From contig JAIXMQ010000063.1 in NCBI GenBank assembly GCA_025716855.1, forward strand, positions 62,001 through 126,000: DNA of 64,000 bases, given 5' to 3'. Source of the DNA: Pilaira anomala (taxonomy: Eukaryota; Mucoromycota; Mucoromycetes; Mucorales; Mucoraceae). Position numbers and translations under genes: made by a program. The notes under the pieces are model-generated. The model had not been told where the DNA came from. It ran no database searches and saw nothing but the letters and a program-made list of their open reading frames with translations. Of this stretch, positions 49,601 through 60,965 are shown one piece after another (position 1 is the first letter of the stretch; every line of letters starts with the position of its first letter).

Positions 49601-49636
49601 ATTTCGTGAGTAAATAACCAGCTCCCACAACTCTCT
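49601..49636. repeat. Right terminal inverted repeat
   Basis: ATTTCGTGAG ... CCCACAACTCTCT, reverse complement of the left end at 48660-48693 with small gaps in the centre. Confidence 0.72.
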
Positions 49637-49860
49637 AATAATAGTTGACGATACAGGCTATGTGCCAACTACCGGGAAACCACCTTCAACATTTTTCAAT
49701 CGGTACTGAAACCATTTCTATTTTATTATTTGTGCCACTTCAAAGCTTGAATGAATTGCAATTATATAAGCCAACTATAATATTAATAATAGCTTTGAAA
49801 TTTATATGTCGGACCATAAACCACTTTAAAAAATATTTATTTTTATAATGTTTTAACTCT

Positions 49861-51286
49861 TTATTCAAGGTAATCGAGTTGTGCTGCTATAATATGTTCA
49901 GTAGCAACATATCCATTTTCACTAATAATATTAAGTAGATCTTGTGCGCTTGACATGCGATCTACTGATGCTGCAGATTTACGAAGCCATTCAATCGTTT
50001 TAGCTTCATCTTTTTCTACGCCTAAACCCTCACAATAGAACCCTGCAATTTTTATAGCAGCTATATCATGACCTAATTCAAATGCTGTTTCGTAGCAAAC
50101 ATATGCTGCTTTGTAATCTTGAGGAACATCATCTTTCCTACCAGTTCGATATATCTCCCCCATATAAAAGTAAGCAAGATAAGTGCTACCTCTATTATCG
50201 CGATTAACTTTAGAATTAAAAAGATACAAGGCCTTTTTAAAATCTTTTTTGAATCCAGCTCCTTTATAGTACATCAGTCCAAGATAAAAAGAAGCTTCAA
50301 TTGATCCCAAAATATAACTCTCATGATACCATTTGATTGATTCCTTAAAATTCGTCATATAACCATAGCAATCTACATAGGATTTACCTATGCTCAAGCA
50401 GGCAGCTGCAGAATTTTTTTTTGCAGCCATTTTTGTCCAGTATAAAGCTTTAGTGAAATCTTTAGGAACGTAACTCCCTCCATATAAATATATCTTGGAA
50501 AGAACTGATTGACTTGCCACCACCCCACTTGATTCTTTTTCTGTTAGCAAGTCCCAAATAACTATACGTTGATAATTTTCAAAATCAAGAGTGTCTATTG
50601 TTATTTCATATAAACCTTTAAACGGTGATATGTATCCTATTCCGAGCCAATTTTCTTGCACCCATTTCATGAACTTTTGATTCGCATGAGTAAAATCCAC
50701 TTCTAAATTCTTGTTGCCGAACAAATAAAAGGTTTTATCTTTAATTATTTCCGTCTCATTATTATCCTTTTTAGCTAATTTTTCGAGCCAAGTAATCGCC
50801 TTTTTTTCATCTGTTTTGCAAGGTACATAGCCACTAAGTATATTTCCCATTGTTGCGATAGCATATGGCCAGCCCCGTTCAGCAGATAAGGAAATCCAAT
50901 AAACTCCAGTTTCTATATCTAAAGGTATATCACCATCACCTTCAATATACATCAATCCTACCAAATACTGAGCTACGTAATTGTTCCACTCAGAAACAAC
51001 TTTTTTACATAAATCCATAGCTTTTGCTGGCTCACGTTTATTTATACCAGCGCCATTGTAATAAATAACAGCACTAAAAAGTAACGCGTACTCATTATCA
51101 TAATTTGAACCTTTTTCAAAGTGTTTCAGAGCCTCAATATAGTTGTTCTTATTTATTTCTTGTATTCCATTGAAAACGTCCCTGTCACCAGGATCTGGAA
51201 AATCTAGTAAAAAGAATTTACTAACTGGTTTCAATTTTTGTTTTGTAATACAGATAGTTACCCCCAATCTTGTATATTATTTCCAT
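49861..51286 (-). CDS. Sel1-repeat (TPR-like) protein
   Basis: Exons 51286-51262 (25 nt, MEIIYKIG plus one base) and 51203-49861 join in frame to about 455 residues. A frame that reads through the intron from 51267 is rejected because the tiny first exon is shared with the copies at 32-35 kb. Starts DFPDPGDRDVFNGIQEINKN and ALKHFEKGSNYDNEYALLFS, then Sel1 repeats such as VAQYLVGLMYIEGDGDIPLD, ACLSIGKSYVDCYGYMTNFK, ASFYLGLMYYKGAGFKKDFK and AYFYMGEIYRTGRKDDVPQD. No signal peptide or membrane segment. A dispersed member of the local family, 14 kb from the array, between a transposon remnant and a decayed family fragment. Confidence 0.86.
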
Positions 51287-52439
51287 AATTTAGTAAAGGA
51301 AAAGAGAAAAAAAGGAAAAAAAAACCATCAAAGGTGTGCTTACGTTTATTTTAAATATATATGTAGTGTAACTTAAAAAAAGAAAAAAAAAGGTGGATTA
51401 TGGTATATACCCTTTCAATAATTAACAACGATATCTAACGGGCTCCGATTTTTTGTCTTTAGCATCTCCTCATCTTTGTTAAGATTCATAGACCCTGTCA
51501 AGTATTGAGCTACAGGATTATCCCATTCAGCGACAATTTTAACTTTTACTGGTTTTGTTTTTCTAGCCCAAAATCAGTAAAATATATGATAACACTAAAA
51601 AACTAACGCGTAGTTACTCATTATCATAGTTTGAGGATGGGTGATCGGATTTCCCGTATTAGGAAGCCCAGGTGACTGACGTTTAATGGCTCTCCTGATG
51701 AATGCATATAAGCTGAAGTTATCAAGCATTTGTGTTTGTGATTTATTGATGATAAATGTGAATGCAAGTATTATAGAAAAATCAGTCCTCTAAACCCAAT
51801 AAACATTTGATGCTCAACAAGTGAGTGTTTAAAGGGAATAAGAGCAACCTGGTCACAGTTGGATTCAGTGACAATGAACTCTCACTCTCAATTTCAATCT
51901 TTACTGTGAACAAAAAAAAATACATCTAACCCGTGACTGTAAAATAAACACCTCTATTGATAACAGGTAATGATTATAGGATTGCGAGCCATTTTTTCTG
52001 GCAGAGATGGAAAATAAATTCTCCCAATAATTAAGCGAATTGATTTTGATTGGCCGTGACACCTTTTGATATAAGATTTTATGCTGTTATCTTTTGATAA
52101 TTATAGAATAATGAGACGGTCTTTCCCACGATAGCTTTGGATATACTTTATTTTTATTTATTCAAACATGATTCACAACATCTTCTACACACAACAAGGT
52201 AACATGAAAGGTATTCAACTTCTCATTAACTTTTGTCAAATTGAAAAATATATAGTGAGTCCAATACAATAGATGCTTTAACATTAAAACCTTAAATGGC
52301 CGTTTTTTTTTTTTAGTTGCATCTAAGCACCGCAAAAATCTTATTTGTCTATAAATTATGATAATGGAAGATAAGAATTTATACTTTCCCTTTTTCCTTC
52401 TTTATATTATCATTCTACACACTCATAATAAAAGTCGAT
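51287..52439. other. Intergenic with a decayed Sel1 fragment
   Basis: Upstream of the Sel1 gene (-) and of the arrestin-like gene (+), so it holds both promoters. A broken Sel1-family piece lies at 51450-51645. No other gene was supported. Confidence 0.5.
51450..51645 (-). pseudogene. Decayed Sel1-family fragment
   Basis: The minus strand holds, over several frames, SNYDNE, FGLEKQN and then EWDNPVAQYLTGSMNLNKDE, which follow the order of the intact family N-terminus (SNYDNEYALLF ... INKREPAKAM ... EWNNYVAQYLVGLMYIEGDG). Stops and frameshifts break it. It lies directly upstream of the intact copy on the same strand. Confidence 0.65.
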
Positions 52440-53709
52440 ATGATTTCACATTTAATCGGTCATAAACATCCTGATATCAATATCAATATATCATTTCAAC
52501 CGCAATACCTAAACACAGAAGGCAAAGTTATTTGCGGTCCCGGTTCAGCATTTGAAGGCGTTGTAAAGATAAAGACAAGTGCACCAATACCAGTTCATCA
52601 TATTAAATTAGTCTTTAAAGCAACCGGTATGTCATGTATACATCATTACAAACATTGCAGTAAAATAACAGTAAAATAACAGTAAAATAACCATAAAAAA
52701 ACTTTTTTTTATAAAAAAAAATACAGAAAGAGTCAATTATGACGCTATGGGATGGAAGAAACTAAAAGCGGACGATAATCGTCTGTTTGCTATTCGGAAC
52801 ATTTTATGGGGTTTGCCTGCTAACACTCTTAATGAGTCTGCTTGTGTATTTCCAATATTAGAGGCAGGAGACCATGTATTTCCTTTCATATGTCAGTTAC
52901 CAATGATCAATTATCCGCCTACATTTCATCATCATTTAATCGCTACTGTATTTAGTATGGTGGCTTCAGTTATCACAATAGATGATACCGTTTCAAAATC
53001 AGTGCCTATTTGTTTTCAGTCAATTGTAGAAACCATGTCGCTTCAACCTATTTATACCGAAGAACATAAACTGACAAACCATATCTCAACAGTAGTAACC
53101 GTACCTAGACTTTCTTACAACATAAATGAACATAACCAAAGTATTCCCATCAAAGTTCAGTTCAATACTGATAAACAAGAACACTTAAATATATCCCATC
53201 TTCGCGTCTATATCAAACGATACTATAAAGTTAAATACAAGACAAGCTCAAGACACGAAGAAAAAATTGTAGCATACTATGATCATGCCAAGTTACCAAC
53301 AACTAGCTCAAAGGTTATTTCGCTTAAATTAAATATACCAGATTCCACAGATCTATTCCCAGCTACTCTAAACTACTCAACACATTTGTCTATTGAATAT
53401 AAACTGGTAGTAACAGTCAAAATTCATCATGGCCCTATCAGTTTAAAAAAGAAGTTGTTTGAAATGCCCATTAATTTTGGTACGTTATCTTTAGGGACAA
53501 GAGCGCCTCGTCAACTGGAACCATACTCAGATATTAAGGAGAACAGGGCATCTATCAATTGTAAGCCGACATTTTTAAGGCCGGTGCCAAAACAAACTTT
53601 AGAGGAAGAATGTCTTCCAGCGTACGATGATGCTGGTATGCCGCCTGCATATGTCATGATAAGCCGCTGTGTTTCTCATCATAGCTTGAGATCAATTGCT
53701 GCCGCTTGA
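52440..53709 (+). CDS. Arrestin-domain protein with C-terminal PY motif (ART-like)
   Basis: Exons 52440-52626 and 52727-53709 join in frame to about 389 residues. Arrestin N-like fold at the start (ISFQPQYLNTEGKVICGPGS, FEGVVKIKTSAPIPVHHIKL) and arrestin C-like part (LRVYIKRYYKVKYKTSS, LSIEYKLVVTVKIHHGPISL). Near the C-terminus are two Tyr motifs, LPAY and PPAY; PPxY is the ligand of Rsp5/Nedd4 WW domains. This fits the fungal alpha-arrestin (ART) adaptors that direct ubiquitin ligase to plasma-membrane transporters. The cargo is unknown. The intron carries a short AGTAAAATAAC tandem repeat (52658-52690). Confidence 0.85.
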
Positions 53710-53909
53710 TTATTATATTATAATAAATGAACAAATTCAAACTATATAAACAAACAAAAGAAAATATAATTAAAAACCAGCTGTCAAATATACAATGACG
53801 AGTCAATTATGTTACACGGGACGCTATTATGGAAAATTCATTTCATATGCTTAGCATTATACACATAAGCATTCATAAACTTATTTATTTTAAATTAAAT
53901 CATAGATAT

Positions 53910-54817
53910 TTACATAGAAGAGGAAGATTCTCCTTCTTCTTCGTCAGTATAATTCATAGTAACAATTTTGAGTGAACCAGTTTTGATACACTGTTCAAAT
54001 TTATCTAATTCGAATGGATTGAAATCATCAATTCTTTTTGATAAGGGTATATTCTCTGGCCAACCTTCCAGCTTCAAATTTCGAAATCCTTTTTCTGAAA
54101 CAATTGCTTTCCAAGGAAATCCTTCTGATTCAGGAAGAGTAGTAAGCGTACCTAAAAAAAAAAAGTTACTTGATGGTTAACTAATACAGTTTCCTCCTCT
54201 TTTCGAAATCCAAGTAAAATATACCTAATTGTCGTTTCAGTTCATCTCGTATCATCTTTTTTCTTTTTTGACGTTTATTTATAGATTTATGTGTTCGTTG
54301 CTTGAGTCCAATAACTTTATTTGATTTTGTACCTCCACTAGATGCTTGCGCAGCTTTCTTGGCTAATAAAGACAATTCTGTCATACGCAATATATTTAGT
54401 TCATTTTTACCGAGTTTTTGATAAGCCTTGGCCATCGCTTGTTTGTCAGATATATCAACTATTTTTTTTTTTTTTTGAATCTGCATTTTAATAAAATTGT
54501 TCGTGTTACATATTCAAGAAATGCTTACCACCTAAATCCTGCTGTTGATTCAAGTAAATAGTCCAAAGACGATTCATGTCATGATCCGTATTTAAGGTAG
54601 AATAATCTAGCTCCTTTTGTTTAGATAATTTCATATTTGGATCTTTATTAAAGGCTCGTTTAGGCATAGGCCTTATAAGTGGGACAAAGGGTGGTGGTGG
54701 TAGCTCGTTTAATTGAACTGGTGGAGGTAAAGTATCGAAAAGAGTAGCAAGCGGTTCGAGTTCAACTGGCTCGCTATCTTTCAGGCCTATAAGTGGAGCT
54801 AGTTTTACACCATTCAT
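53910..54817 (-). CDS. Hypothetical basic protein
   Basis: Not recognised. Exons 54817-54529, 54458-54225 and 54151-53910 join in frame to about 254 residues. The exon 2 acceptor was placed after the poly-A run (TAG at 54461-54459) because using the earlier CAG breaks the frame. N-terminus Pro-rich (LPPPVQLNELPPPPFVPLIR), then a helical Leu/Lys region (KNELNILRMTELSLLAKKAA), a strongly basic patch (THKSINKRQKRKKMIRDEL) that could be a nuclear signal, a Trp-containing block (GFPWKAIVSEKGFRNLKLEG) and an acidic, Ser-rich tail. It starts 220 bases from the divergent YVH1-type gene, so the two probably share a promoter region. Confidence 0.78.
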
Positions 54818-55037
54818 AGAGTTTCGTTTAGTATCAGGTTAAGAAAAAGAGTGGTATAGTATGATAAATAAAGAAAATGAGAAGATAGAGCGAGAAAGAA
54901 AGAGGTGATTAAAAAGCCTTTCAAATTGTGCGCTTAATATGACGGCATGATGCTAGGCACACCTTCTGTACGTGACGGTGTATTAAGGCAAAAAGAGAAA
55001 ATTAATATTTTTCGTTCTTTTACTGCTTTTATATAAC
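54818..55037. promoter_or_regulatory. Shared divergent promoter region
   Basis: 220 bases between the start codons of the hypothetical basic protein (-) and the YVH1-type phosphatase (+). A short CG-containing block (CTTCTGTACGTGACGGTGT) sits near 54963-54981. No defined factor site can be claimed. Confidence 0.45.
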
Positions 55038-56215
55038 ATGTCTTCCATTGTGTCAGTTAGAGATCCTAGCGATATCGCTCAAGAGATTGTTTCTCGTATT
55101 TATTTAGGTACTTGCGAAGCTTTCAACAAGGAATGGATAACTCAAAAAAAGATTACTCACGTACTTTCTATTGGTGACTTCAGTAATGACTTAGGTCTTC
55201 CTGTCGAATACAAGGTAAGATCAAGCCGAAGAAATAATGAAAAAGTTATCTAGGAACTCATGTTGATAACGGTTTATTTAGAATATCAACGTAATGGACG
55301 TAGATAATGAAAATTTGATCCAATACTTTGACGAAACCAACGACTTTATCCAACAAACTTATAAAGCAGGTGGTAAAATTCTTATCTATTGTCAAGCTGG
55401 TGTTTCTCGCAGTGCCACCGTATTAGCTGCTTGTTTGATGAAATCTAAAAAGATTAAGCGTGATGAAGCCCTCGAGATTATTAAGCGTAAGCGTGCCAGT
55501 ATCGCTCCTAATGATGGCTTTATGGAACAACTCAACTTGTACTATGATCTTAATTTCGAGGTCGATCTTAGTCATGTCGAATATAGACGTTTCTTGGTCG
55601 CTACTATGGCCGAAGATCAAAAGAGTAAGTTAAGCGCAAGATACATGTATATACAGAAAGAAGGGAAAAAAGTTCTTACAAGAAATTGATTTAGATTATG
55701 GTTATATTGAACATATCACTTTGGCTGCTGATCCTGAATATACACCTTTAACAGAAGCCAGTGAAAAGAAAAGTTTCAAGGCATTAAAATGTAAAAAGTG
55801 TAGACGTATGTTGGTTGGTTCAGAGAACGTTGTAGATCATGAATCTGGACAAGGTCAAATGTCTTTCTCATACCATAAACGTAACTCAGATATCAACATG
55901 ACAACCAACGCTACTACACAAGAAGGATCCGATGTCAGCAACAATTTATTACAACTTAACGCATCTTTAAATCCTTTATTAGCTTCATTAGCGTCTAAAA
56001 ATAATACTTGTTCATCCTATTTTATTGAACCAATGCAATGGCTTGACGGTTTGATCGATGGTGTACAAGGTCGTATCGATTGTCCTAAATGTCAATGCAA
56101 ATTGGGTTCTTATAACTGGTCTGGCGATCAATGTTCTTGTGGTCGTTGGATTACACCTACTTTCATGTTACATCGTAATAAGGTTGATGAAGTCAAAAAT
56201 ACTGCACGAAAATAA
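55038..56215 (+). CDS. YVH1: Dual-specificity phosphatase, YVH1/DUSP12 type
   Basis: Phosphatase-family protein whose homologues release Mrt4 during 60S ribosome assembly, a role that in yeast needs the zinc domain more than catalysis. Exons 55038-55214, 55282-55624 and 55695-56215 join in frame to about 346 residues. DSP domain with IYLGTCEAFNKEW and the signature YCQAGVSRSAT (Cys and Arg of CX5R present). The His usually before the Cys is Tyr here. The C-terminal zinc domain has Cys pairs in ALKCKKCRRMLVG, RIDCPKCQCKLGSYNW and GDQCSCGRWITP, the YVH1 hallmark, ending close to the family C-terminus. Converges on the ArfGAP gene with 344 bases between stops. Confidence 0.93.
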
Positions 56216-56559
56216 GGAAAGTTTATCTCCCTCTTTAAAATTTTTTTATCTTGGCTATTTAGGTATATCCAAGTTGTATTAAGAATCTAGCATTACCAAT
56301 AAAAAAAGCATTCATAGAAGACCCTTTTTTATCACTTCTTTTTTTTTTCTGACTTAAAAATTCAGGTACGCATCAAGTATTTTTTTAATAAAAACTGCTT
56401 TTACATACAAAAGCAACACATTGAGAAGCTTTGGTAATAGATTACTTTTTTATATTAATTGATTAAATACATTAGTAACATTAATATATTAGTAAAAAAA
56501 AAACAACTATAAATGTAAAATATGGATATATGGTTATGCGTAAAAATAGTGTGATGTTT
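56216..56559. other. Convergent intergenic spacer
   Basis: 344 AT-rich bases between the stops of the YVH1-type gene (+) and the ArfGAP gene (-), with AATAAA-like words. It must hold both 3' untranslated regions. No gene. Confidence 0.5.
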
Positions 56560-59550
56560 TTAAGATTTCTGGATACGATCATTGTCTTCGTCATCTTTTT
56601 TGGGTAAGGGAGGCGGTAAATCTTCTGTATCTTCATTGGGTACTGGTGGTAAATGCTGATTACCAGCAGAAGACATGGAACGTACAATAGTCGACTGGCC
56701 ACGGGCTGTATTCTTAAGATTGATATAAGCTATCGCATGATCATCCACAACGGACCCCATACCAACAAGTTCTGCTAATGTATGTCCTGTTTTTGTATCA
56801 ATTATACCGGTATCTGCACCATTTTGTAACAGAAATTCGGCCATTGGGAAGATAACAATTGACTTTTTATTAGGATATTCTTCTTCAGACTTTGTGGTTT
56901 CTGTTGCTGTTGCTGTTGATCCGCTACTTTCACTCGCCACTAAAGGAGACGTCAAAAATACATCCTCATTATCTACAAGCCTACCATGTAATAAAGCATA
57001 GTGTAAAGCATAGCGTACAATATAGCTCTTCTCGGATTCTAATTCGACTTTTTCTGTTGAATCTAAGCTCAATAAAAATGGCATAAATGACTGCACAGGC
57101 GGTGTATTGGATGTGCCACCCATAAATAAAGAAATACGAGGAGATGAAGAATAATCAGGGCGAAATGAATTGACATTAGCTCCTGCAGCAAGAGCGTAAA
57201 GTGCCTTTGGTATATCATCTAAATCAATAGCTTCAAACAGAATCTTATCAGGATCTTCAGCCGGTTTTTTAACGAAGCTGTGGCTGACGTACTTCGCTTG
57301 GATATATGCTAATTTCACTGAACGTGAATCAGTAGGGTTAGGTTTTACAATTGTAGTTGTATCGGCTGTATTCAAAGGCTCGTATCGACTATCCCAAATT
57401 GCATTGGATTTAGCATTTCCAATTGATTTTAAAAGTTCAATAATATCTGGTGTATAAGATGTGCTATCTAATGTCAAGGAACGTATTTTTGAAATATGTG
57501 TACCTAAACTACGATGGATACCAGAACATTCTAATTATATATTTATATTGAGTAAAAAATGGGAAAATGTTGTCAATACTATATATTTACCTATACACAA
57601 TAAAACACCCAAATTTAAAGAACACCAGTCTGGATTTTTCGCTCCACAATCAGCACAATAATGATTTGAATTATCTTGTCTCAAAATAGATAATAGCCGA
57701 GAATTTCCTTCTGAATCCGGTAAAGCAGAAAACAAATAATTACCATTGTTATTATTTGAAGATTGTTGTTGAATATTCGATAATGGCTTCGAATGTTGAT
57801 GGTTACCAAAACTAAACCCAGACCATCTGAACCGGTCATTGGGACTTGCGGATGCAGATACCAGCAACTCGGCTCCTTCTGCAGGAGAATTGTTGTTAAT
57901 AGGTATACTTTGTTGGGCTGCATTGGCTGACTGTCTTTTTCGATCTTTATTGTTGTTACTACCGCTCAAATGAGGATGAGTGTTACTACCCCCTCCTCCT
58001 GTTGCTGCTGCTACTACTGCTAATCCAGATTTAAATGCTCCGCTTAAGGATCGACCGTGACGTTTGTTACTTTGAGGTGGTGGTGAGCTTGTGGCAATCA
58101 TAATATCTTTCAAATTAGCTGAACTTTTGCTCGTACCATTTAATAAACTTTCAATTGAGTTTTGTATTGTACCTATCCAACTTTGTGCTTCTTCTTGTGA
58201 TGTTGCTTGATAAATACGTCGCATATGTGGTGTAATGACTTCAAAACAAAATCGTCTTTCAGAATTACGAGCTTCTCGTACAGTTGCAAATCGTAGATTG
58301 ATGGGTTCAATATGTGATTCAAGTTGTTTTTTCCAGTTTGAATATTCATGAAGTTTTCCCCCGCTTAATACACACCAGTACCTGCAGTAAAAAAAAAAAA
58401 AAACATGAATTTATATTTGTATATAGATACAAGAGTTATTAAAGTCTTACTTGTGCCATGTGATAGAAGATGATGTGACATCAAATCCTGTACTTTTGGA
58501 AGGTTTGGCAGTGGCAAATAAAAATCCTTCTTTTTTACGACCTATTAATGTATCACCACGGTTTTGGTCCAAATCACGAATTCCCTTAAATCTATCTCCT
58601 TCCACGTGTAAAGTTTGATCTTCTGGCTGAATGATAGGCTGATCTTCTGTCTGGATTATTGCATCTTCTTGAATAGGATCACTTATTGAGGAATCTAATT
58701 GACTTGTATTCAGTAGCAATTCTTTACGCTTTATTGCTCTTTCACTTGAAGCTATATCTTGTTCACGTGTTGTCTCTGTCATATAACCTATCAAGTCATT
58801 TAATCCAGCTCTTTCAGGTTCAATATGATGCGCTATATTTTCATAAAAGTCATATTCCTTGATCGTGTGATCTGTGATATGAAACAAGAGTTCGCCTTCC
58901 TTTCTTCCACCATGTAAATCAATCAAGAACTCTAGGTAATCGAACCTAGCTAAATCAAACTTTGATTTTCTTTGATGGTGTTTTTGTTCAGCTTCTTGCT
59001 TCTTTTTATTTGCAACTTTCAAATATTTTGCTAAAGCTGCATAATAATCTTTACTTTCTTCTTCAAACTGACGACGTTTCACTTCAGCCATTTTGATATC
59101 ATCATCGTAAAGCCTCTTTAATGAGTCTAATAATTGAATTGATAAAGATTGATCCAACTTTTTTCGCTCTTCTTTTATAATTTTCCATGCATTATTTAAA
59201 TAATGACTCATCAAAGGTTCAACGCATTGTGTATCACGTAAAGCATCTAAATATGCTTCATCTGCTCGAACAAGCTGACGACGTGCTTCTAATGATGTTG
59301 TCGCTGTCTTGATAATTCGTTTTAAATTCATCTTTAATGTACTCGTACGATTTTCTAATTGATTTATAGTCGCTCGAAATAACGGACCATCTTCTAAATA
59401 ACTATCTTCAAACGTATCTTTTGAAACTGGCGGTGCTGAAACACTGCTTTGGCTGGATAGCATAGAATTCCTTGGTGGTAAAGGTGGTGGTATATCTTCT
59501 TGCTGCAACTGTTTATTGTCGACATCTAATGACTCTCCATCAGTAGACAT
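56560..59550 (-). CDS. BAR-PH-ArfGAP-ankyrin protein (ACAP-like)
   Basis: GTPase-activating protein for Arf, acting in membrane traffic. Exons 59550-58451, 58381-57591 and 57530-56560 join in frame to about 953 residues. Order: Pro-rich start (PPPLPPRNSM), BAR-type coiled coil (LKMNLKRIIKTATTSLEARR ... AVKRRQFEEESKDYYAALAK-like helices), PH domain from GRKKEGFLFATA through KYWCVLSGGKLHEY to SQEEAQSWIGTIQNSIESLL, a Ser/Asn/Gly-rich linker, the ArfGAP zinc finger CADCGAKNPDW ... LLCIECSGIHRSLG (CX2CX16CX2C with the catalytic Arg in HRSLG), ankyrin-like repeats (ALYALAAGANVNS, AEFLLQNGADTGI) and a Pro-rich tail (LPPPLPKKDD). The intron at 57590-57531 splits the zinc finger between the Cys pairs. 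Homologous to the ACAP/centaurin-beta class and yeast Gcs-like/Age1-type GAPs by layout. Confidence 0.92.
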
Positions 59551-59752
59551 TGTATAATTTTTTTTTAAAAAAGAAGAAAAAAAAAAGAGAGAGAGAGAAA
59601 GAGAGAATTAAAAAAATGGATTAAATGATTATTTTATGTGTCACATTGAGAAAAAAAAAAGGGATTTACAGCACACAAGCTTTTCTTTTTTTGTAAAATA
59701 CAATAGGACGGGTAAATCAAAGGCATAATTTCTATGTATAAGTCAAAAAACG

Positions 59753-59789
<37 letters not shown>

Positions 59790-60965
59790 AGAAGATTCAA
59801 GTATATCTAAAATATCAGAACTTTACATAATGTCCTTTTTTTTTCTTACTGCATTTATTGTTAAAGTTTTAAACAGGGTTTTATTAAATAAAAGGGTGCA
59901 AGTTGAATTGCTAAAAGAAGGCTTACAGTTGCTTAACAAAGTTGTGTAACCACGATCTACATGGTTAAATGCGTTTGTGATTTGTGGTTCATTTCGAAAT
60001 TATTTCTCGATCTTACTTATTAAAATTGTAACGTTTTGAACCAAATATTAGAAAAAATTAAAAAGATCCGTTAAAGATAAAGGCCAACCAAATTTAATTA
60101 TATATTCCTTTAAATTGTAGTTTTATTCAAGTTAGGTTAGTATGAATTACTCTTAATCTAGATCTATAAAAACTAGAACTATATACTCCTCCTAATTGAA
60201 TATATAAATATAAACCTGTTTCTTTTATAATGCTATATATTTATCTATGAACATTCTTTATAGCTATAGTTAATTCTGATACATATGTAATGTATATCTT
60301 TGGGTCTCTAAATACTGATTATGCGACAAGCCAATTGGTCTTTGTATTAAGATCCACAATGCTTCTTAGTATGATCTTTAATGCTGTATGTCATGGTTTG
60401 CTTCTCATTTTGCTTGGATATGTTACTATAGACTTATAAAATAAGCATTATTTATTAAGGAGAGCCTATATCAGTACCTAACCTAAAGATTGCGTAGCTT
60501 CAACTAATGCAGAAGATATGAGGAAACCATCAGCTTGATCTATACAGAAATTCGCTATTTGTGTTGTAATTTTGTATTTTTGTAGTTAAAAATCAATTTG
60601 TCACTATTTAACACAATCAAGCGAATAACAAGTTTGTCATATCTACGAAGACTCGTTATATTTGTATACGATTCATTCTTTCAGCAGCAGTTATATATAT
60701 AGCTAATCATAATTAATATTAATAACTATACACATATCAAACTAAATGTAAGGTTTACCTAGAAAAAAGCTTAGTACATATTGTAACAGTGAGGAACGAT
60801 ATGTACCATGATGATTATAGTGTGGAAGCAGATCTATCGTTACTTCTTAAACATATGCAATATATGTGTACATATATTTCTATATAGAAATGATAGCAAT
60901 TATATAAGAGCTATAAGAAAAATACCCAACAGAAGAGCAAAAATCAAAAAAATAAACAAAGTCTT
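59551..60965. other. Intergenic, no gene recognised
   Basis: About 1.4 kb upstream of the ArfGAP gene and downstream of the first BTB gene, both on the minus strand. It carries a GA-rich stretch at 59585-59607 and a poly-A run at 59756-59787. The remainder is featureless AT-rich DNA with no supported frame. Confidence 0.5.
59756..59787. repeat. Poly-A run
   Basis: 32 uninterrupted A about 200 bases upstream of the ArfGAP start codon. Confidence 0.85.

Larger units (their letters stand above)
48660..49636. mobile_element. 977-bp terminal-inverted-repeat element with transposase remnant
   Basis: Bounded by imperfect inverted repeats of 34-36 bases (48660-48693 and 49601-49636) with a shared 13-bp tip AGAGAGTTGTGGG and flanking AAT copies, consistent with a 3-bp target-site duplication. 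Inside on the plus strand is a decayed transposase fragment of PIF/Harbinger type, and near the right end a perfect 15-bp inverted repeat. Too short and too broken to be autonomous. A class II DNA element with a 3-bp duplication fits the Harbinger superfamily, though AAT is not the usual TWA target. Confidence 0.65.

Noticed and set aside
49645..49848. Coding-like VDDTGYVPTTGKPPSTFFN just right of the TIR element
   Set aside because: Only about 20 residues are coding-like before a stop; too short to assign.
51203..51267. Sel1 gene start at 51267 reading through the intron
   Set aside because: Paralogues share the 25-nt first exon, and the spliced join is in frame with canonical sites.
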